33,806 nucleotides of DNA from Acidimicrobiia bacterium (GTDB lineage: Bacteria; Actinomycetota; Acidimicrobiia; Spongiisociales; UBA5794), in assembly GCA_030431785.1 (NCBI GenBank), contig JAUIIM010000015.1:1-33806 (forward strand), given 5' to 3'. Below the pieces are notes generated by a model. That model was not told the DNA's origin. It made no database searches and worked only from the letters and a program-made list of their open reading frames with translations. The stretch's first letter is position 1, and each line of letters opens with the position of its first letter. Below, one piece after another: positions 33,665 through 33,806 of this stretch. The position numbers and the translations under genes were made by a program.

Positions 33665-33805
33665 TTAGCTCCGACCGTTGGACTCCAGCGAACGCTCTAG
33701 CGCGACGACGACATTCGGGCTACCGTGCTCGAACGCGATCGTCTCCTCCCACTCGTGGAGAAGAAACTCGATGTCACTGTCACGGGAAGTCTCGAGATCA
33801 TTCAT
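33665..33805 (-). CDS. Short acidic ORF at window edge, possible antitoxin (maybe partial)
   Basis: From an ATG two bases from the window edge this frame encodes 46 residues, rich in Glu/Asp with a hydrophobic helix-like middle (FLLHEWEETIAF, VVVALERSL). It ends 6 bases before the toxin-like gene. An acidic partner directly upstream of a RelE-like gene is the usual type II toxin-antitoxin order. I recognise no DNA-binding motif; that domain would lie upstream if this ATG is internal and the gene continues beyond the window. The start cannot be judged here. Confidence 0.45.
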   Translation of the reverse strand: MNDLETSRDSDIEFLLHEWEETIAFEHGSPNVVVALERSLESNGRS

Positions 33806-33806
33806 G

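Overview
This is a high-G+C actinobacterial chromosome segment. The lineage call rests on a BldD-family regulator, a SenX3/RegX3-like two-component pair beside pstSCAB-phoU, an actinobacterial PHO box, Thr-rich extracytoplasmic linkers, and many TAnnnT -10 elements placed for leaderless translation. The Thr-rich secreted proteins would suit Acidimicrobiia, but that narrower placement is a guess. Most of the window is housekeeping core genome. Only the last ~0.9 kb, beyond a tRNA-Ala gene, looks accessory.

Layout. 1-784 (+): the 3' part of a gene for an Asp/Val-repeat, Thr-rich, probably secreted protein, closed by a strong hairpin. 860-12379 (-): a long block lepA-hemW-hrcA-dnaJ-bldD-phoH-pgpH-ybeY-corC-era, covering translation and ribosome maturation, heat shock, and nucleotide second-messenger signalling. 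phoH to era overlap stop-to-start at each junction (ATGA or TTGA). A CIRCE-like operator for hrcA lies inside the last codons of hemW. 12494-13248 (+): rpsT and greA, ended by a heptamer-repeat structure and a perfect hairpin. 13337-14320 (-): holA. 14418-17101 (+): comEA-comEC DNA-uptake genes. 17109-21057 (-): leuS, then a 128-aa HExxH protein and a CPBP-family membrane protease in overlapping reading frames. 21115-22617 (-): a divergent proA-like dehydrogenase. 22704-23216 (+): apt.

23222-29886 is a complete phosphate module. The sensor kinase and response regulator (-) diverge from pstS-pstC-pstA-pstB-phoU (+). The shared control region holds two 11-nt direct-repeat units (GTTCAC-type PHO box). 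A strong hairpin between pstS and pstC probably lowers expression of the permease genes relative to the binding protein. 29932-31630 (-): an ECF-type sigma factor overlapping a gene for a single-pass membrane protein, its likely partner. 31698-32834 (-): a DUF222/HNH endonuclease-like gene. 32933-33006 (+): tRNA-Ala(GGC). Beyond it lie GGGYGCA direct repeats, about 300 bases with no convincing gene, and a RelE/ParE-like toxin preceded by a short possible antitoxin ORF that reaches the window edge; together these suggest a tRNA-linked integration site.

The observations most worth checking are two different 7-bp-period repeat arrays, both at convergent gene ends; the CIRCE variant embedded in hemW and overlapping a leaderless hrcA promoter; an intact c-di-GMP signature in the BldD homologue with an 18-bp palindrome at its promoter; and the HExxH protein in the leuS operon. 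I did not find a clearly new multi-gene defence or biosynthetic system.
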